Origin: Gavia stellata
Lineage: Eukaryota; Chordata; Aves; Gaviiformes; Gaviidae
Assembly: GCF_030936135.1 (NCBI RefSeq)
Contig: NC_082606.1
Span: forward strand, 8,612,755-8,676,754
Direction: 5' to 3'
Length of the DNA stretch: 64,000 nt
This document shows positions 49,434 through 63,000 of the stretch, one piece after another. Both the position numbers and the translations under genes were made by a program. The notes under the pieces were generated by a model. The model worked only from the letters and a program-made list of their open reading frames with translations, searched no databases and was not told the DNA's origin. Positions within the stretch are counted from its first letter, which is position 1, and the number at the start of each line of letters is the position of its first letter.

Positions 49434-49439
49434 TTTATT
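49434..49439 (-). terminator. MINDY2: Candidate distal MINDY2 polyadenylation signal
   Basis: AATAAA on the minus strand (TTTATT on plus), in the last AT-rich block before SLTM. It is one of several such hexamers (others near 50389, 52630 and 54950); chosen only because it would explain the whole gap. Confidence 0.3.
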
Positions 49440-51323
49440 TAAGTTACAAATTTTAAGGCAAGAGCCAGCAAGAACATGCTTATGTTGCACACGAATCTTT
49501 GCCATCCTCAGTTACAGTCTTTTTCCTGTGTGGAATAACTGCTAAGTATCTGCAGTGTTCCAGAGGAATTAAATAGCAGAAAATAAGTTAAACTAAATTG
49601 GTTTTGAGTAAATAGTCTTTCAGGAAAGATGGGAGGAGAGAGAAACCTGGTATGACAGCATTTTCTATAATTACTCATTTGTGAATATTCACAACTGACA
49701 AATATTTAGGTTTAAACAAAAGAAATATGCTGTGTCAGCAAATGCGTCAGGACACATTTATAAGTAGCTTATCTTGATGCATTTAATATCTTCTCTGGTG
49801 TTCAATTCTTAGAAGAAAAATCTAAGACATTCCATTTACTGAGGTTTTTTGCAGCAGTTAAAGTACAAGTTAACAGAATGCATTAAGAAGTACACCTCCA
49901 TTTGGCTGCAGTCTGTGCTTCATTAGGTGTGACAACACATACAAAATAAATATTTGCTATAAGATGAATGTGTAGTAGCTAATGGATCAAATGGGAAGGT
50001 TTATAACCTTAAGACGAAGCTATAGAGAGGTACAAAAATAAAACTTCAGATGCAACTTTATCTGTCTTGCTTACAGTAAAGAGGTCTAAATGCACACTCC
50101 AACTGGTAAAGGTATAAATAATATTTCTTGGTTTGCTTAATTAAAGTGTGATTGTGCATATGTAGATATTTCACTTGAAATATTAAAACAAACGAGGATG
50201 AAGGGGAAAAAATCTGATTGAAAACAAATTGCCAGAACCTTTGAATTTATAAAATATTAATATCAACAGGTCTATCCTTCTCTTTTCTAGACCAAGATAT
50301 TTTTTCTTAGTAGTTCATCCAACTTTCATTATTAGGAAAGAACTTAAATAAGCATTTCATTTAGGTATTTAAGTTCGCTCACTTAAATTTATTTACATAC
50401 AGTGAATTTCAGAAGATTGTTCACTAAAATAAATCAAGAGGGTAAAGACCTTAAACTATAGAGGGGCTGATAACTGGAGACACTTTTAAAAAGATAACAG
50501 AATTTAACAGTTTTTCTTTTGTGGTACACAAACAAAAAGGAGTATTAAGATACATAAATGGACTACTCTGAAAATTATTTAAGTGTTCAAAATCATCTTA
50601 ACAATTTACAAGGAAAAACTTGTTTCCTTATAGTTTTTAAAAACATTAATTCAATATAAACAATTAAGGCTTTTAAAATGCAAAACATTCAGTAGTTGAA
50701 CTTGTAGATGCCATTACAATGTTGGATAATGGTGTAACATCATGACGGAAAGGATTTCAGTCACATATATTAGTGCAAATGGTACTGCATGACTACATTT
50801 AATCATGTCATGCATATTTAAAATACAGTTTTTTTAAAATTTAACTTCTCCCCCTTGGTAAATCTACAGTAGCTTGCATTAGCTTTTATTTTTGCATCTC
50901 CTTTTAAAACTAAATGTAGAGATCATGGTAAACATTAGGTGACTAACAGGCTCACAACTAAACTGCTGATTTAACAAAGCAATTGCACAATTCTGGTGAG
51001 TCTAAGCATGGCATCTTGAAGACATTACTAATTGAGAAGTCTTTTGGAACTTTCATAAAATACATAATTTGTTTGTTTTATAATTTCATTGTAAAAAGAC
51101 CCAGTCAAGACAGTTAACATGGTAACAAATATTTGACTTAACACTGGAGAACTAGGGCCAACTTCTGTAGGACTCATTTTTGTACGTTTCATCAGTAGTT
51201 TCTTTAATAAGCTTACGTGTGTATGTAAAAAAAGCGATTATCAGAAGTTCTACAAATAGTAGCTAAGCATCTATTCACCAGATAAAAGGATAATCAAAAA
51301 TCACTTGTGAAAACTTTGGCAAG

Positions 51324-51352
51324 AACTTCTTTCACTGAAACTTCTTTCACTG
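51324..51352. repeat. 15-bp tandem duplication
   Basis: AACTTCTTTCACTGA is followed by the same word minus its last base. It is a simple local duplication in the probable MINDY2 3' UTR. Confidence 0.75.
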
Positions 51353-53819
51353 TAATATGAAAGATAAACCAAAACTCTGTCATTTAACATTAAAGCTCTA
51401 TCAGGTTATTGTGGGAGAACTGATGACAGTATTTTCCACTCCCTTATAAACAAAGTAGCTGTAAGGTACTAACATTCTGTGACTTTTTATGTAAGAACTA
51501 GTACTGAGCAAGTAGCAACGGATTTAGAATTTATTTCTGTGGGAAAGGACAAGATACTTGATACTTTCTATAAAGTACCACTATCAAATTTTTTGAGCCT
51601 TTACCTGTAAACAGTGATTATACACTGCAAATAGTGTATATAGGGGAAAAAAAAACATTCACAATTGACATAACTAACTTGTCTAATACAATCTGATAGC
51701 AACCTGAGGGGAAGTATTAACTGCTTTCTTTTTGCAAATACAAACTGTATCAAAACTAGAGTCTTGCTTATTTAATGAACGCCTGTACTGTAACTGTGCG
51801 ACATGTTACGTTAAAGAGCATGACTGAACAGCACTAGTGATTTCAAGAGTTATCAAAATATAGGTGAAGAAACGCTTGCTACAACAGATTTGTCTCTTGA
51901 AATCATTGTACTTATGGTCGCTTTTTGAATGGGTTCTCAAAAGTTATTTTCCCTTGCCAGCCTCAAAGAGAAAGCATGTAAGAAATCCAGATATGCAAGC
52001 ATAGTGCTGTAAACTGAGTATATGAAATGGAAACATGTAATTATTGCAGCTATTCATGATAAGAAATGCAAATGCTGATTTTTAAGTAGTTTTAAAATTC
52101 ACAAGCAGGTTCATTGGTTCACTGTACCTATCTGCAGTGGTCTTGAAGACAACCAGCTACTATACTTTTCCAAGCAAAAGAAGGATTTTATTTCCACAGC
52201 AATGATTTTTTCCTATAGTAAATACAACTCAATTGCAGGGTTGCAATTGGCCAAAAAAATGATACTGTTATTTACTCACCTCATATAGAACCTGTTTTCA
52301 AACTTTCAGTCTGAAAGACTTCACTAAAACCCAATTGTAAACAAAACTAGTAACTAATATAAACCAGCTCATTTTGACTCTGGTTAATCTGCAATGACAG
52401 AAGCCCTAAAATTAGAGACCTGTTGATGCCCTGACACCAAAATACTGGAAAGAAAAATTTCCATTGGAAATCAGTGTAAAATGCTGAACAGGTAACATGC
52501 TAGAAAGCTAGCAAATCTGAAGACACAGTTAAATTCAAAACTGAGCTTGTTTTTTCTCTAAAAATACACAGGATAATCTAACACTAGCTTTCCTCTTAAA
52601 AAAAAGGTAGAAACAGCATAGATTAAAACTTTATTTGGTCTGAGATTTTTCAAAATAATAGTATTGGTCATCAGCTTCCTCTACACCCTTTGGAAGTTCC
52701 AGCTAAAGGTGGAAGTACAGGCTTTATTTCAGTGGTTTCTCCCAGCTCTCTGCTTGCAGAGCTGATACATGTTGGTAAATAACTATGAAAATTTTTAATA
52801 ATTATGAAACTGGCTTGTGTAAGTCTATACTGAAATGTCATGTTCCTCCTCATGGCTGTATCTGGTAGTGTAAAGTTGGACTGGATAGCTATTTAATAAA
52901 AAAAGATTTAGGACAAGTGTTAAGTATTGCAATACTGTTCTGGAAGTTTAAAAGGATCCTAAGATGTATTCAGCCACCACTAATTACTGTGACTGTAAGA
53001 TAACCCTGAACTGTTAAGTATTGCAATTCACAAGAGACAGAAGTAAAAAAACCAAACCAAAATTTTACATTATTTTGTTTAGAAATAATTCTTTTCCTAA
53101 TATTTATTAAATCCTTCCAGTGAAATTTCTACAGCATAGGTTGGCTACTGATGCAGCAGTTTGTTAGTTCTAAAAGGCGACTGCAGCATATATAGCTAAA
53201 TACAACACTCTTACAAAATCAAATGTTAAGGTGGGCATTTTTTCATAATATTATGTTCCATATAGACATACTACAAGACAAGAACAACATTGTGTCAAAT
53301 CATAACAGTTCTTCAGAAACTTTTATGCATTCTTTAATTTCCCAAGACTGAAAAAGACAGTATTACAAAGAACATTTCAAAGTAGTTTCAAAGGCTATTA
53401 GGAAAGCAGTCATCTAATTTTCTGTATTCCTTTCACAGAAAGTATATGCATTTATAGCATGGCAGAAATAATCACGCTAGCTTCATTATAGCTAGCACAT
53501 ATAATAAATTATAATATGGACTTAATAACAATATGTACTTGGAATTCATACATTACATGGAGAAGTCCATATCATTGTGGATTGTTAGCATTTACTAGAT
53601 AAAGATGGCATGGTTATGTCTCAATAAACTACACTGTGTCTTCATGAGCTGCATGAATTTACAGTAAAGGAAGCGAGGCACCAAATCAGACTGCCTTTCA
53701 ACAGTAGCTGGCTAACACAGCTGATCTTGTAAAACTCCTGCCTGTTCTGTATTCATTGAGATGCAACATGAATATTTTCTTATATCTGATCTTATAATTT
53801 CCATCAAATTTTATAATTT

Positions 53820-53851
53820 ACCATTGCCAAAAAGAATGTTTTGGCAATGGT
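53820..53851. repeat. Perfect 12-13 bp inverted repeat, hairpin with 6-nt loop
   Basis: CCATTGCCAAAA (53821-53832) and TTTTGGCAATGG (53839-53850) are exact reverse complements around AGAATG. One further A-T pair flanks them. In MINDY2 sense RNA this would be a stable stem-loop in the 3' UTR. Confidence 0.85.
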
Positions 53852-56800
53852 GAGAAGGTTTATTTACAGTTTTCCTTTAACTCTTCTACAGCTCTTGTAT
53901 TTAAAAGCATCAGAGTTGCTAAGTGTAAATACTGATTTTGTCAGTGTTCTTTCTGTGTCTGAAGGCAGAAGCATTAGTATAGGAATGCTCAGCAGTGTTT
54001 ATTAGATTACAAACATAAACATAAACTCATCAGCTTCAAAGACTGGACCACATAAGCAAGGCTTAAGAAAAAATACTAAATGCAAATATTAATGACTAGA
54101 TATGGCCAGTTCATATAAAGGGGAAAAAATTGTCTGTTTTCATATTGTTATTCAGGAGTTCCCCAAAACAAGAGATGACAAAACCCAAGGATGTACCCAT
54201 TACTCAGCTGATTTAAGTTTACTGACACAGTGGTGTTTCTTCTACTTGCAATTTTGACCCTTTTCTTGGCATGTGCCAGTGAACCAGAACAGAAGTCAAC
54301 AGAAGGTTTCAGACAAAAATACCAGTTAACCCAGCTTCTTCTGAAACATGTTTAGAAGAAATCTAAAAAATGCTCAACTATATCAGGTGAAATTTTCGAA
54401 ACTGCTTAGCACTATCTTAGCTTTGAAAAATTACAGCTGGAGTCTTAACTCAAAAAGTCTGTGCAAGTTTTACTTACAGCTTCAACAACAGAAGAGAACA
54501 TGAACTACAGGTTGAGACAGACTAAGTGTTGCATTATTTCATCCAGCTCTGTGATGGAGAATCTAAGTTTGTATGAGCTAAAGGCATCTCATGAGACACT
54601 GGTGTCATGAGATCGCTTCCCATATTTACGAGTTTCACAATAGTTATCACTTAAGCTGGATGGGACCTAAATGGAAATTGGGTCAGCACTAAAGAACAGT
54701 TCTCAAGAGATTAAAGAAATAGAAAACTTATGAGTTTGTGTCCCTGTCCACCCCCAAGATGTATATACATTTGGCTTAGTGTTTGACTGTATCAAACAAT
54801 CATATTTCACTCACTTTTGGCCCTAGCAAGACTGTTAGCCACACCACCACCACCTACTTCCTTAAATGTGACTCAACTAGTGATTAAAGCACTTGCGCAG
54901 TGCCTTATTTCACATTTCATCAACAGACTACATTTAGAGAAACAGATGCCTTTATTTTCATCATACTGTTACAATAAATTATTTTGTAAGCATAATGTTT
55001 ACACTAAGCTAGCAAACGTTTCAGTTAATTTGGAGTACTGAAACTTATCTGAATTGTTCCCTATGGAATTCCCAAACCTAACAACATTTTGTTGAAAATT
55101 TTTCTATGCTGTCAAGTAAACATGGGATTTTGACTTCTAATTAACTAGATAAAAGTTCTTAACCTCAAAAACCAAGGAATTACTTATTTCAACACATTAA
55201 GCTTCTCCATGAGCGCAAGTAATTCTACAAACCAGAAAAGGAACTGTAAAGGCAGTAAATAACTTCCAAGTTTCAGCAAGTTCTCTAGAGCTAACTCTTC
55301 AGGTAAAGAGAGCTCATAGCAATGGAGCTGACATAATGACCAAAATTGAACAGTAGACAACCAACATTTAATAAAAATATTTTGAGTTATTAGAGGATCC
55401 AAACAGCTAGTCTTGACCTAGAAGCATTATGAGAGTGAAGAACAGTGTGTACAGGGACAGACACTGCCAACCCGCTATGAAATAAGCATACTGGTCATTA
55501 CCTGGGTGAGAAGATTTGGCCACTGCATGCTGTGCTACAGCTGTTTATGCCTAAAGTAACAGCAAAATTAAGGACAAATCCCTGAACAATCTTAAGAGGT
55601 GGTGTAGGGACTTGTATGTTCCAGCCTGTCTTTCCTCCTCAGCATTTCCCTACTTCTTCCGCATCAGAGCGGATGACAGTTGAGCTTAAATACTTTGCTT
55701 TTCTACTGGACAGCTGTAAGAACAAGCTGTGAACAAGAAGGAGCTATATGGAAACACAATGGAAATTAACATCAAATAAGACTGTGTAAATGATTTTGTA
55801 TGAGGTGTCATTCATCTCATCAAATTTTCCCACTCAAAACAACACTGGTAACATTCTATTGCTAGTTATGCTTAAAAAAAAGATAACTGCACTGAATCAC
55901 AAGATAAAATGCATATGTTTAAGTTCTTGCATGTGACATTAGCTATCATTGGACTATATGAACATTTTTTCAGTGTCAGATTTTTCTTGTTACCAAGGTC
56001 TTGTTATCATAGCATAGATGGAAAAAAATGTGAGCATTATATTGCAACCAAACTAAGGCTTGTTATTTTTGCTTTTCTCTAATATGCTTTCTAGTGAGGA
56101 TACTGCATCAATTAACTTGCATTTCTTAAGTCACCTGCTGTTTAAGGTTACAACCTTAGAAGAAGTCTACTTTTATATAAAATAAATACAGCTCTTAATT
56201 CAGTATGTTGTATTCAAGGATGTACTTTGTATAAATTCCAGCAATTGACTATGATAAGCATCCTACTGGTAAGAAAGCTGACCTAAGCAAAGAGCTACTT
56301 TTGGGTTATAGATCTATTGTAGCAGGAAAGAAGAAAGGTTCAGTTAAAAGTACATCAGCTTCACCTTCTACTCGAGTATTTCCTGCTGAATACACCGAAA
56401 GATTCCATTTCAAGGACTTTATTACAGACTGGAAATTTTTTTTCAAGAACTTGTATACACAAGTTTGAAGAAACATTTGACAATAACGTGAAATATCAAA
56501 TGAGTGTAGAGATTGACTGGCAATCCAATGCAAGTGTACACAGAGAGCATATGCTTCACTTGTAGCTTGTGTGCCTGTGATCCACAAGAAGAGTTCTGTA
56601 AAGAAAATCTGAACACAAACTTTATAATATGAACTAGATGGCTAGCTACAAAATATATTTTTTGCATTGTGTTTAAGTGAATTTTCAGGAATGCTAATTT
56701 CATCCTCTGGCATTACAGTCTTCCTTTGGATCTGCTTTGTTGGGTCTCAGATTCCATGAGTGTCACAAGAAAAGTGGTATATTTGAGCATTTACAAAGTG

Positions 56801-59800
56801 CCTTTTAAAAGAACATTTATCACTATGGCAGTGCTTAATATTTTGCTAATTTTAAGAATACTTGTATTTAGCTTTTTTTAGTTCACAACTACAATGCAAC
56901 AAAAATTCTATGATTCTGTTTTCTGTGCTAGCTTTTATCTAATGGAAAACAAGTTCTACTCTACTTTTCTGGACACTTCCATGTCTATTACATAGGTATT
57001 TGGAGCATGTGCATGCTAAATTGTATAAACAGATTTAAAGTATAAATCTTTACCCTTTTGCCACAACGTGAGCTTCAAAAAAGAGGCAAATGAAGTAACT
57101 AGTCAGAACTAGACATTGTCTTTCTGGTACTCCACAAATATTTTGTAATATTGTTTTCCAAGCTCACTATTACAGATAAAAACAACTCTGTTCAGCTTTT
57201 TTTGATCATCAGATACTGTCATAGATACCAACTGTGATAGTTGCTTTTGGAATGGTTAGTCACAGTAGGGTATAAATTAAGCTTCCAGATGTATTTCATT
57301 TTGGGTGTTAACAAGCTCATCTGCTTATAACTTTTGCCACTAACAGCTCAACTTGTGCAGAACAATGCCCTAGATTTCAGGAATTCTTTACCTTTTTTCC
57401 AAAGCTTCAAGACCTGTAAAGAAAAAAGGATATTAACAAAAAACTGTTTGAATAGCATGCCTGCCATCTCAAATAACCTGAAACCCTTTACTCCTCTACT
57501 GAAAAAGAAACTGAATTATCTGAAGTTCAGACTTCATGATGAGCATTAACATCTATCTCTTCTTCCTTTGTGACCAAATGACAGTATTACCGTAACTACA
57601 GTATATTAGGTTTTAGCCACATCTGTCTGAAACTGGAAATGTTACATGAATTTTTCTAATACAAGCAAGTATCTTAGGCAAAAAGATATACTCAATAGCC
57701 ATAATGCCTGCTCCAGCTAAATTTGTTCAAGAAGGAATTTAAAGTGGCAATACTGTCACTGAAAATAATAAGATAACAAACACTTAGCTCGACATATTTA
57801 TTTTTCAAGGTCAATAAATAAATGTAAATACACAAATTTGGAAAAATCTTAGTAACAGAATGTTTTTAAACAACATTCTGGCTTAAAGTCTTTGTTATTG
57901 ACACTATTGGAATATTTTCTGATCTGCTTAAAGTAGGTAAGTCATTATATCGGTGATCCTCCATCACGTTAATTTGTCTGAAGAAGTTAGGCTGCTGCAA
58001 AGGAAAAAAGACGTCAACCTTTGCTTTGGCATAGAAAATTACCTGAACTGCATACATTAAGTATTAAAATTACTTTTCTGGGCATGACTTTTCTAGAGAA
58101 TAGAGAAATTTTTAAATTTACAGTTTGCGTATTAGAGACCTCCTACCGTTCATTACTTTTTATAAAAGGGAAATTGTAACAAAAGTGGAAAACACAAAAG
58201 AGAAAAAGGCATGGAAGAAAAAAGTGATACAAACTGGCCCTTTAGTTATAAGACATTCTTCCTTTATCAGTGTGATTTTCATTCTGGGTTCGTAAAAGAT
58301 TTATGTGATGACCGGTTCCCATCACTGCAGCAAGTCTGCTTGAAATAATTTTAAAGCAGCTTTTTACCAGTGGACTTGTGTTTAGACACCCTCTCTCTTA
58401 CAGACATTCTCCAAACACCTGAAACCACGAATGTCATATTCCACCTGGCTGCCTTAGCTTTCCCAGATTATTGTAAACTAATGCACTTACCCAGGCTTAG
58501 AGCATGAATACATAAGTTGTCCAGGAGAAGCAGCCTTTTTCAAAAGTATCTAAAAATTGCTAAATAGAAATATTTATCAAAAAGGTTCAGCAAGAAGGTA
58601 ATTGTTATTGACTTAATGGAAGTGGAGGAAGATTTGTGGTTCCCTCAAAATTCAGCAAGTATCCTGTTTCTGTATTCTATAAATACAAGATGCAACATGT
58701 TTATTTGGTTACCATAAATTAGAAAAATCTGGTTTCCAAAAATTCTAAATTAGTGATTTAAAAAAACAAAATATTACACCTGACCACCTTTCCAAACAAT
58801 CTCAGAGAGCAGCCTAGCTTCTCTCTCACCCTTCAGAAGTGTGCTTTTTAAGGATACGTGATTTATAAAACAAACAAAAAAAGTGTGTTTTTAACTACAG
58901 TGCACTTGCTTAAATACACAAGTGGACATGTTAACGTCATGTTAAAGTTCAAGGTACTTCTGGAAAAAAGGCAGATAGTTATTTTAACTCTGCATTCTTA
59001 CATAGAATAATGATTATTATAGACCTTAGTTTCCTCTCATCATTCACCTATCATATAGAGAGGTCAATAAATAAAAAAACTTATATGGTCCAGTTTACCT
59101 ACAAGAGAAAAAATACTAAAAGAAAAAGAAGTTACCTATAAAATTACTTGTTTAACCCTGATAACATCTGAGTTGCCATACCCAGTTTGTAATTGCAAGA
59201 AAAGCAAACAATATTCATCTTGCTTATTAATAAATGCCCCATTTTCTATGACAATTTTTTGTATGATGCCTCTCAAGTCACATATTCTTGGGGCAAGAAA
59301 GCTGGCCAGGAGGTGCAATGATAGCAGTAACACAGTATAAATCTGGGTTCAAAAAACCGAACATACCAGATCCAGAAGCAAAGAAATCTGGACACATCGA
59401 GGAGGCAGTGCCCAGCTGTTATTTGGGCTCTTGTGTCATTAAGACTATACCCCAGCCTAAGATATAGTTTCATACCATGTAAGTAACACAGAATTCTGTT
59501 GTGCTAGTGTACAGACTTCAGCAAAAAGTCTCACACAAAACGAATTATCTCCTTTGTTTAGAGTAGAAGATAAAATAGCTTACTAACTGATGTAATGAGT
59601 AATGGATGTCACTATGACACAGAACTTGCCATGATTTTTGTGTTCAGCTACAAGGTGCAGTATTTCTTATGACTAACTCAAAGCACAGCCGCATCCAACT
59701 GTGATTTGGAATTCCATCTTGAGCAGCACGCACTATGACTTTGAAGCAAGTCTGTATGATTGTAACAAAGTCACCCATCCTCTCTTGAAACATTAACAAA

Positions 59801-59896
59801 ATCCATGGGGTAATCAGGCACAGGCGGCATGTAACAGGTTTGTCTTCCTTTTTACTCCTTGTTTTTTGCTTCTGAGGACATGCAATCCATTTTCTA

Positions 59897-60016
59897 TTAC
59901 AAGAGAACACAGCTATTCTTCTCTTTTTCTCTCTCCTTCTCTCGAGGCTCTTTACGTTTGCGTTCATTACTCCCAGATTGTCTTCCACTTGCTGGAGAAG
60001 CAGCACCTTGCACCTG
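59897..60016 (-). CDS. MINDY2: MINDY2 last coding exon, charged tail ending CVLL
   Basis: It reads QVQGAASPASGRQSGSNERK then RKEPREKEREKEKNSCVLL and TAA. Residue pattern and stop match the human C-terminus (which ends CVIL as I recall). Two acceptors are adjacent: TAG|CAG|GTG, so the exon may begin at 60016 or at 60013, with or without one Gln. The last four residues fit a CaaX prenylation box. Confidence 0.93.
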   Translation of the reverse strand, partial: QVQGAASPASGRQSGSNERKRKEPREKEREKEKNSCVLL

Positions 60017-63000
60017 CTATGTAGAAAAAATAAAATCTTGAATAAAACAAACATTATTGTAGATGCAGTCTGAAGTATTACTCTGTTCAAGTTCGAAAAC
60101 AAAAGTTTTAAGTGTTACACAAACAGCAGAACTCAGGTAGGGTCTTTCCATATCAATAGTCCAGAACTGCCACAAAACTTCTTACTTCTGAAAAACTAGG
60201 TCGGCTGAAAATATATTTCAAGTCCTGTGTGTCCCTTCTATTGTGTCCACATATTCAGATCGGTTGTTTCAAATAACAAAATTTAGCTTCAAGCATTTTC
60301 TGGCACTTCTATATTACTGTATTGGAAATTTTTCCTAGTTTCTTTTATAAGAACATAATCCACGTTTCAGAAGTTGCAGAGTGAAAGTGTTGGTTTTGAC
60401 AGCTAGACATGGCAAAGCAGCAGCTGTTTGTGACTAGAAACTAGTTAAGAACTTGGCAAGGGGGCTGGTATACAAAGGCAACATCAGTTTTGTTAATTCA
60501 TCATCTATTCTAGCTGTTACCCATTCATAGCTGCAAATAAGCATGCTGTTAAATCCTGTTAAGCAGGTTACTGCATTCCTGCTACCTTTTTGCAGCCAGC
60601 AGTAGTGAATCTTTGTCTTAGAAGTAGCTACTGATGTTTCTATTAAAGCAATAAGCAGTGGAAATAACACAACTTTTAATTGTCAAAACAAGCACATCAG
60701 TTAATGGTTCTGAACTGCTTCAGGCTATCAACAATTCAGCCAGCATACAAATTATTTTTTACATATTTGTAAATAAAAGCAGTTTTAAGAGTCTTCAGTG
60801 CTTAAGAACTCCTGAATCCAGAACACCAACTTAAATATTGCCTCTTGCACACAAGATTCAATTATATGGCAATTTTGTATATACATGTGGATGAATCACA
60901 TTCTTCAAGCCATTTTGAATACAACTGCTTATGGGGATGGGGAGGGGACAGAAAGGTATACTGGGACAAACTGTTTGAAACAGGACTGAATAGATTCACA
61001 TGGTATCATAGATGGAAACACCTAAAAATGTAAAGCAACAAACTTCTGCAAGACAAAATAAAGACAAAACTTTGACTACTATCAAAAAGCTCTTCATTGA
61101 ATGCTGATCTGCAAGTAATGTAAAATATTAGCTAATAGAATCTTTGTAACCTTACGTATTAACTCATGCCATCGTTCCAACTTAAATAGTATGAATGAAA
61201 CCCTGATTTAGAAGGTTAGGACTGCTTTAAAGTATTTAAGTGGCAGCAACTGCCATATCTGCATGCATATTCCAACAATTATAGTGTATTTCTTAGGATT
61301 CCTATATTCATCTTGTCACTTGCTGTATAGAATGTAAATGGCAGTCTCACCAGTCTGAATTTCATTTACAAACATAGATGTGTCTACGTAACTACTAAGT
61401 TAATACTCTCTAAAACTCATGATCATATTCTGTAATAATGCTTTCTTACCTGGACCTGAGCAGCTGCTTGTTCTTGTTCCTGATAGTACTGAGAAGCTCT
61501 CCTGTCCTCCTCTTCCTGGAGCTTCTTTGCTAGCTCTAGATCACTGATTCCTTCTGGGATCTGTTCCCAGTTAATCTCTTGATTTTGCTGCTCTTGTTGT
61601 AGAGACAATGCCATCAGATAATCCTAAACAGTAAAATTTTTTATTAATGCTCTTTCACACAGAAAAGAGCCAAGTCATATCAAGTGAACTTTTCAGTATG
61701 TGCAGCTACACAGTACCATCCCTTTTTCCCTAGCCTCATCTTCAAATACATTTACCTTATGGAAAACGGGAATTTTTTTCAGAACCTGTTCATAACCTGA
61801 ACTGCAGAAAGGCTGAAAATGGCTACTTTACATTTCTCCTTTCACAGTGCCTATGTCACAGCATACAAAACACAAAAGCTAAATAAAAAAAACCTGCTTT
61901 CAGGTTTTGATACCATTACCTGGACAGCCACAAAAGAAAGACCGTGTCAGCTCATACCAGTTCTAGGTAGAAGTAAAGATTTTGAAGCTGTTTCTTTGAA
62001 ATTTGCCATTTCTAATTAAAACTCTGATTTATGCTTGATAAGAGTATCTGTCCCCACTCTACTGAACAATGATGAGAGTACATCAATAAGGAACACTTAA
62101 CTTGTAAACAGATGAGAAAATAATCAAAAGGTAGTTTGGGATATATCCAAACAGAGAGCAACTCAAGATATTACTAGCCCTGTTATCTATGCCAGATTCT
62201 TTATTCTACAAGAGAGAGAGAGACAGTGCTTGAATTATTAAAAAGCATCTGCTTATTCATTTTTTTCCCCAGTATTTAAAAAACATTAATGGTGATTATT
62301 ATAAAGATAAACTTATTTTGCTTGTTCAGAATGTAAGATTTCCAAGGAGCCTGGTCTTGCTATGTGCTTATGCATTAACTGGTATAAATAAGTCCCACCT
62401 CAGACACAACTTCTGGAAACTATTATGTATAGTTAAGAATAGCAAATAACCACCACCACACAGGATTCACTATGGCTTTTGTCCTACATTCAGCAAAGTG
62501 GGCATCACAAGGCAAAGTTCAGTTACGACTATATTAATGAGTTGAAATTTATTTGTTATGGGGGAGAAGTTTCACAGTGCTGTTTCTGTTTCCATATACA
62601 AAGCATATACTTATTTCACCTGAATAAATTCTTTGCTGAAGTGGATTCTGAGAGATTAAAATCAGATTTTCCAACTATTCATGGTTGGTCTTACTCTTCC
62701 TCCCTTGAAGTCATGCTAATACTTCAAAGTAGCACTTTTAAGAACCCCAAGCTAAGTGTCTAAAGAATTTTTTTATAGTCTTATATATGCATGCGTACAC
62801 ATACATACACATCTGTGTAAGTATACATATATATGATTAAAAATAAGTAGTAATTGTTTATATATAGTCACAAGCAAACAGAAAAATACAACAGAAAGGC
62901 AGAAATCCAGTACTTGATCTATTTGATCCTGCTGCCCTCTGTAGACAGTTTCAGGGTCTGATGGAGGCCGTAAATGGAATTCAGAATCACAGAAATTTCC

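Larger units (their letters stand above)
49404..59896 (-). other. MINDY2: MINDY2 3' UTR, probable, up to about 10.5 kb
   Basis: After the MINDY2 stop (minus strand) there is no further gene of any kind until SLTM, and I recall the human MINDY2 mRNA having an unusually long 3' UTR. The segment is uniformly AT-rich. It contains Pumilio-type UGUANAUA sites (sense) at 53861-53868, 50390-50397 and 54762-54769, a perfect hairpin at 53820-53851 and a 15-bp tandem duplication at 51324-51352. Many AATAAA hexamers occur on the minus strand, so alternative ends are likely. The outer limit is an inference. Confidence 0.5.

Noticed and set aside
59644..60102. 152-codon minus-strand frame over the MINDY2 last exon
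   Set aside because: It is the wrong frame of a real exon. The true frame gives the conserved tail ending CVLL.
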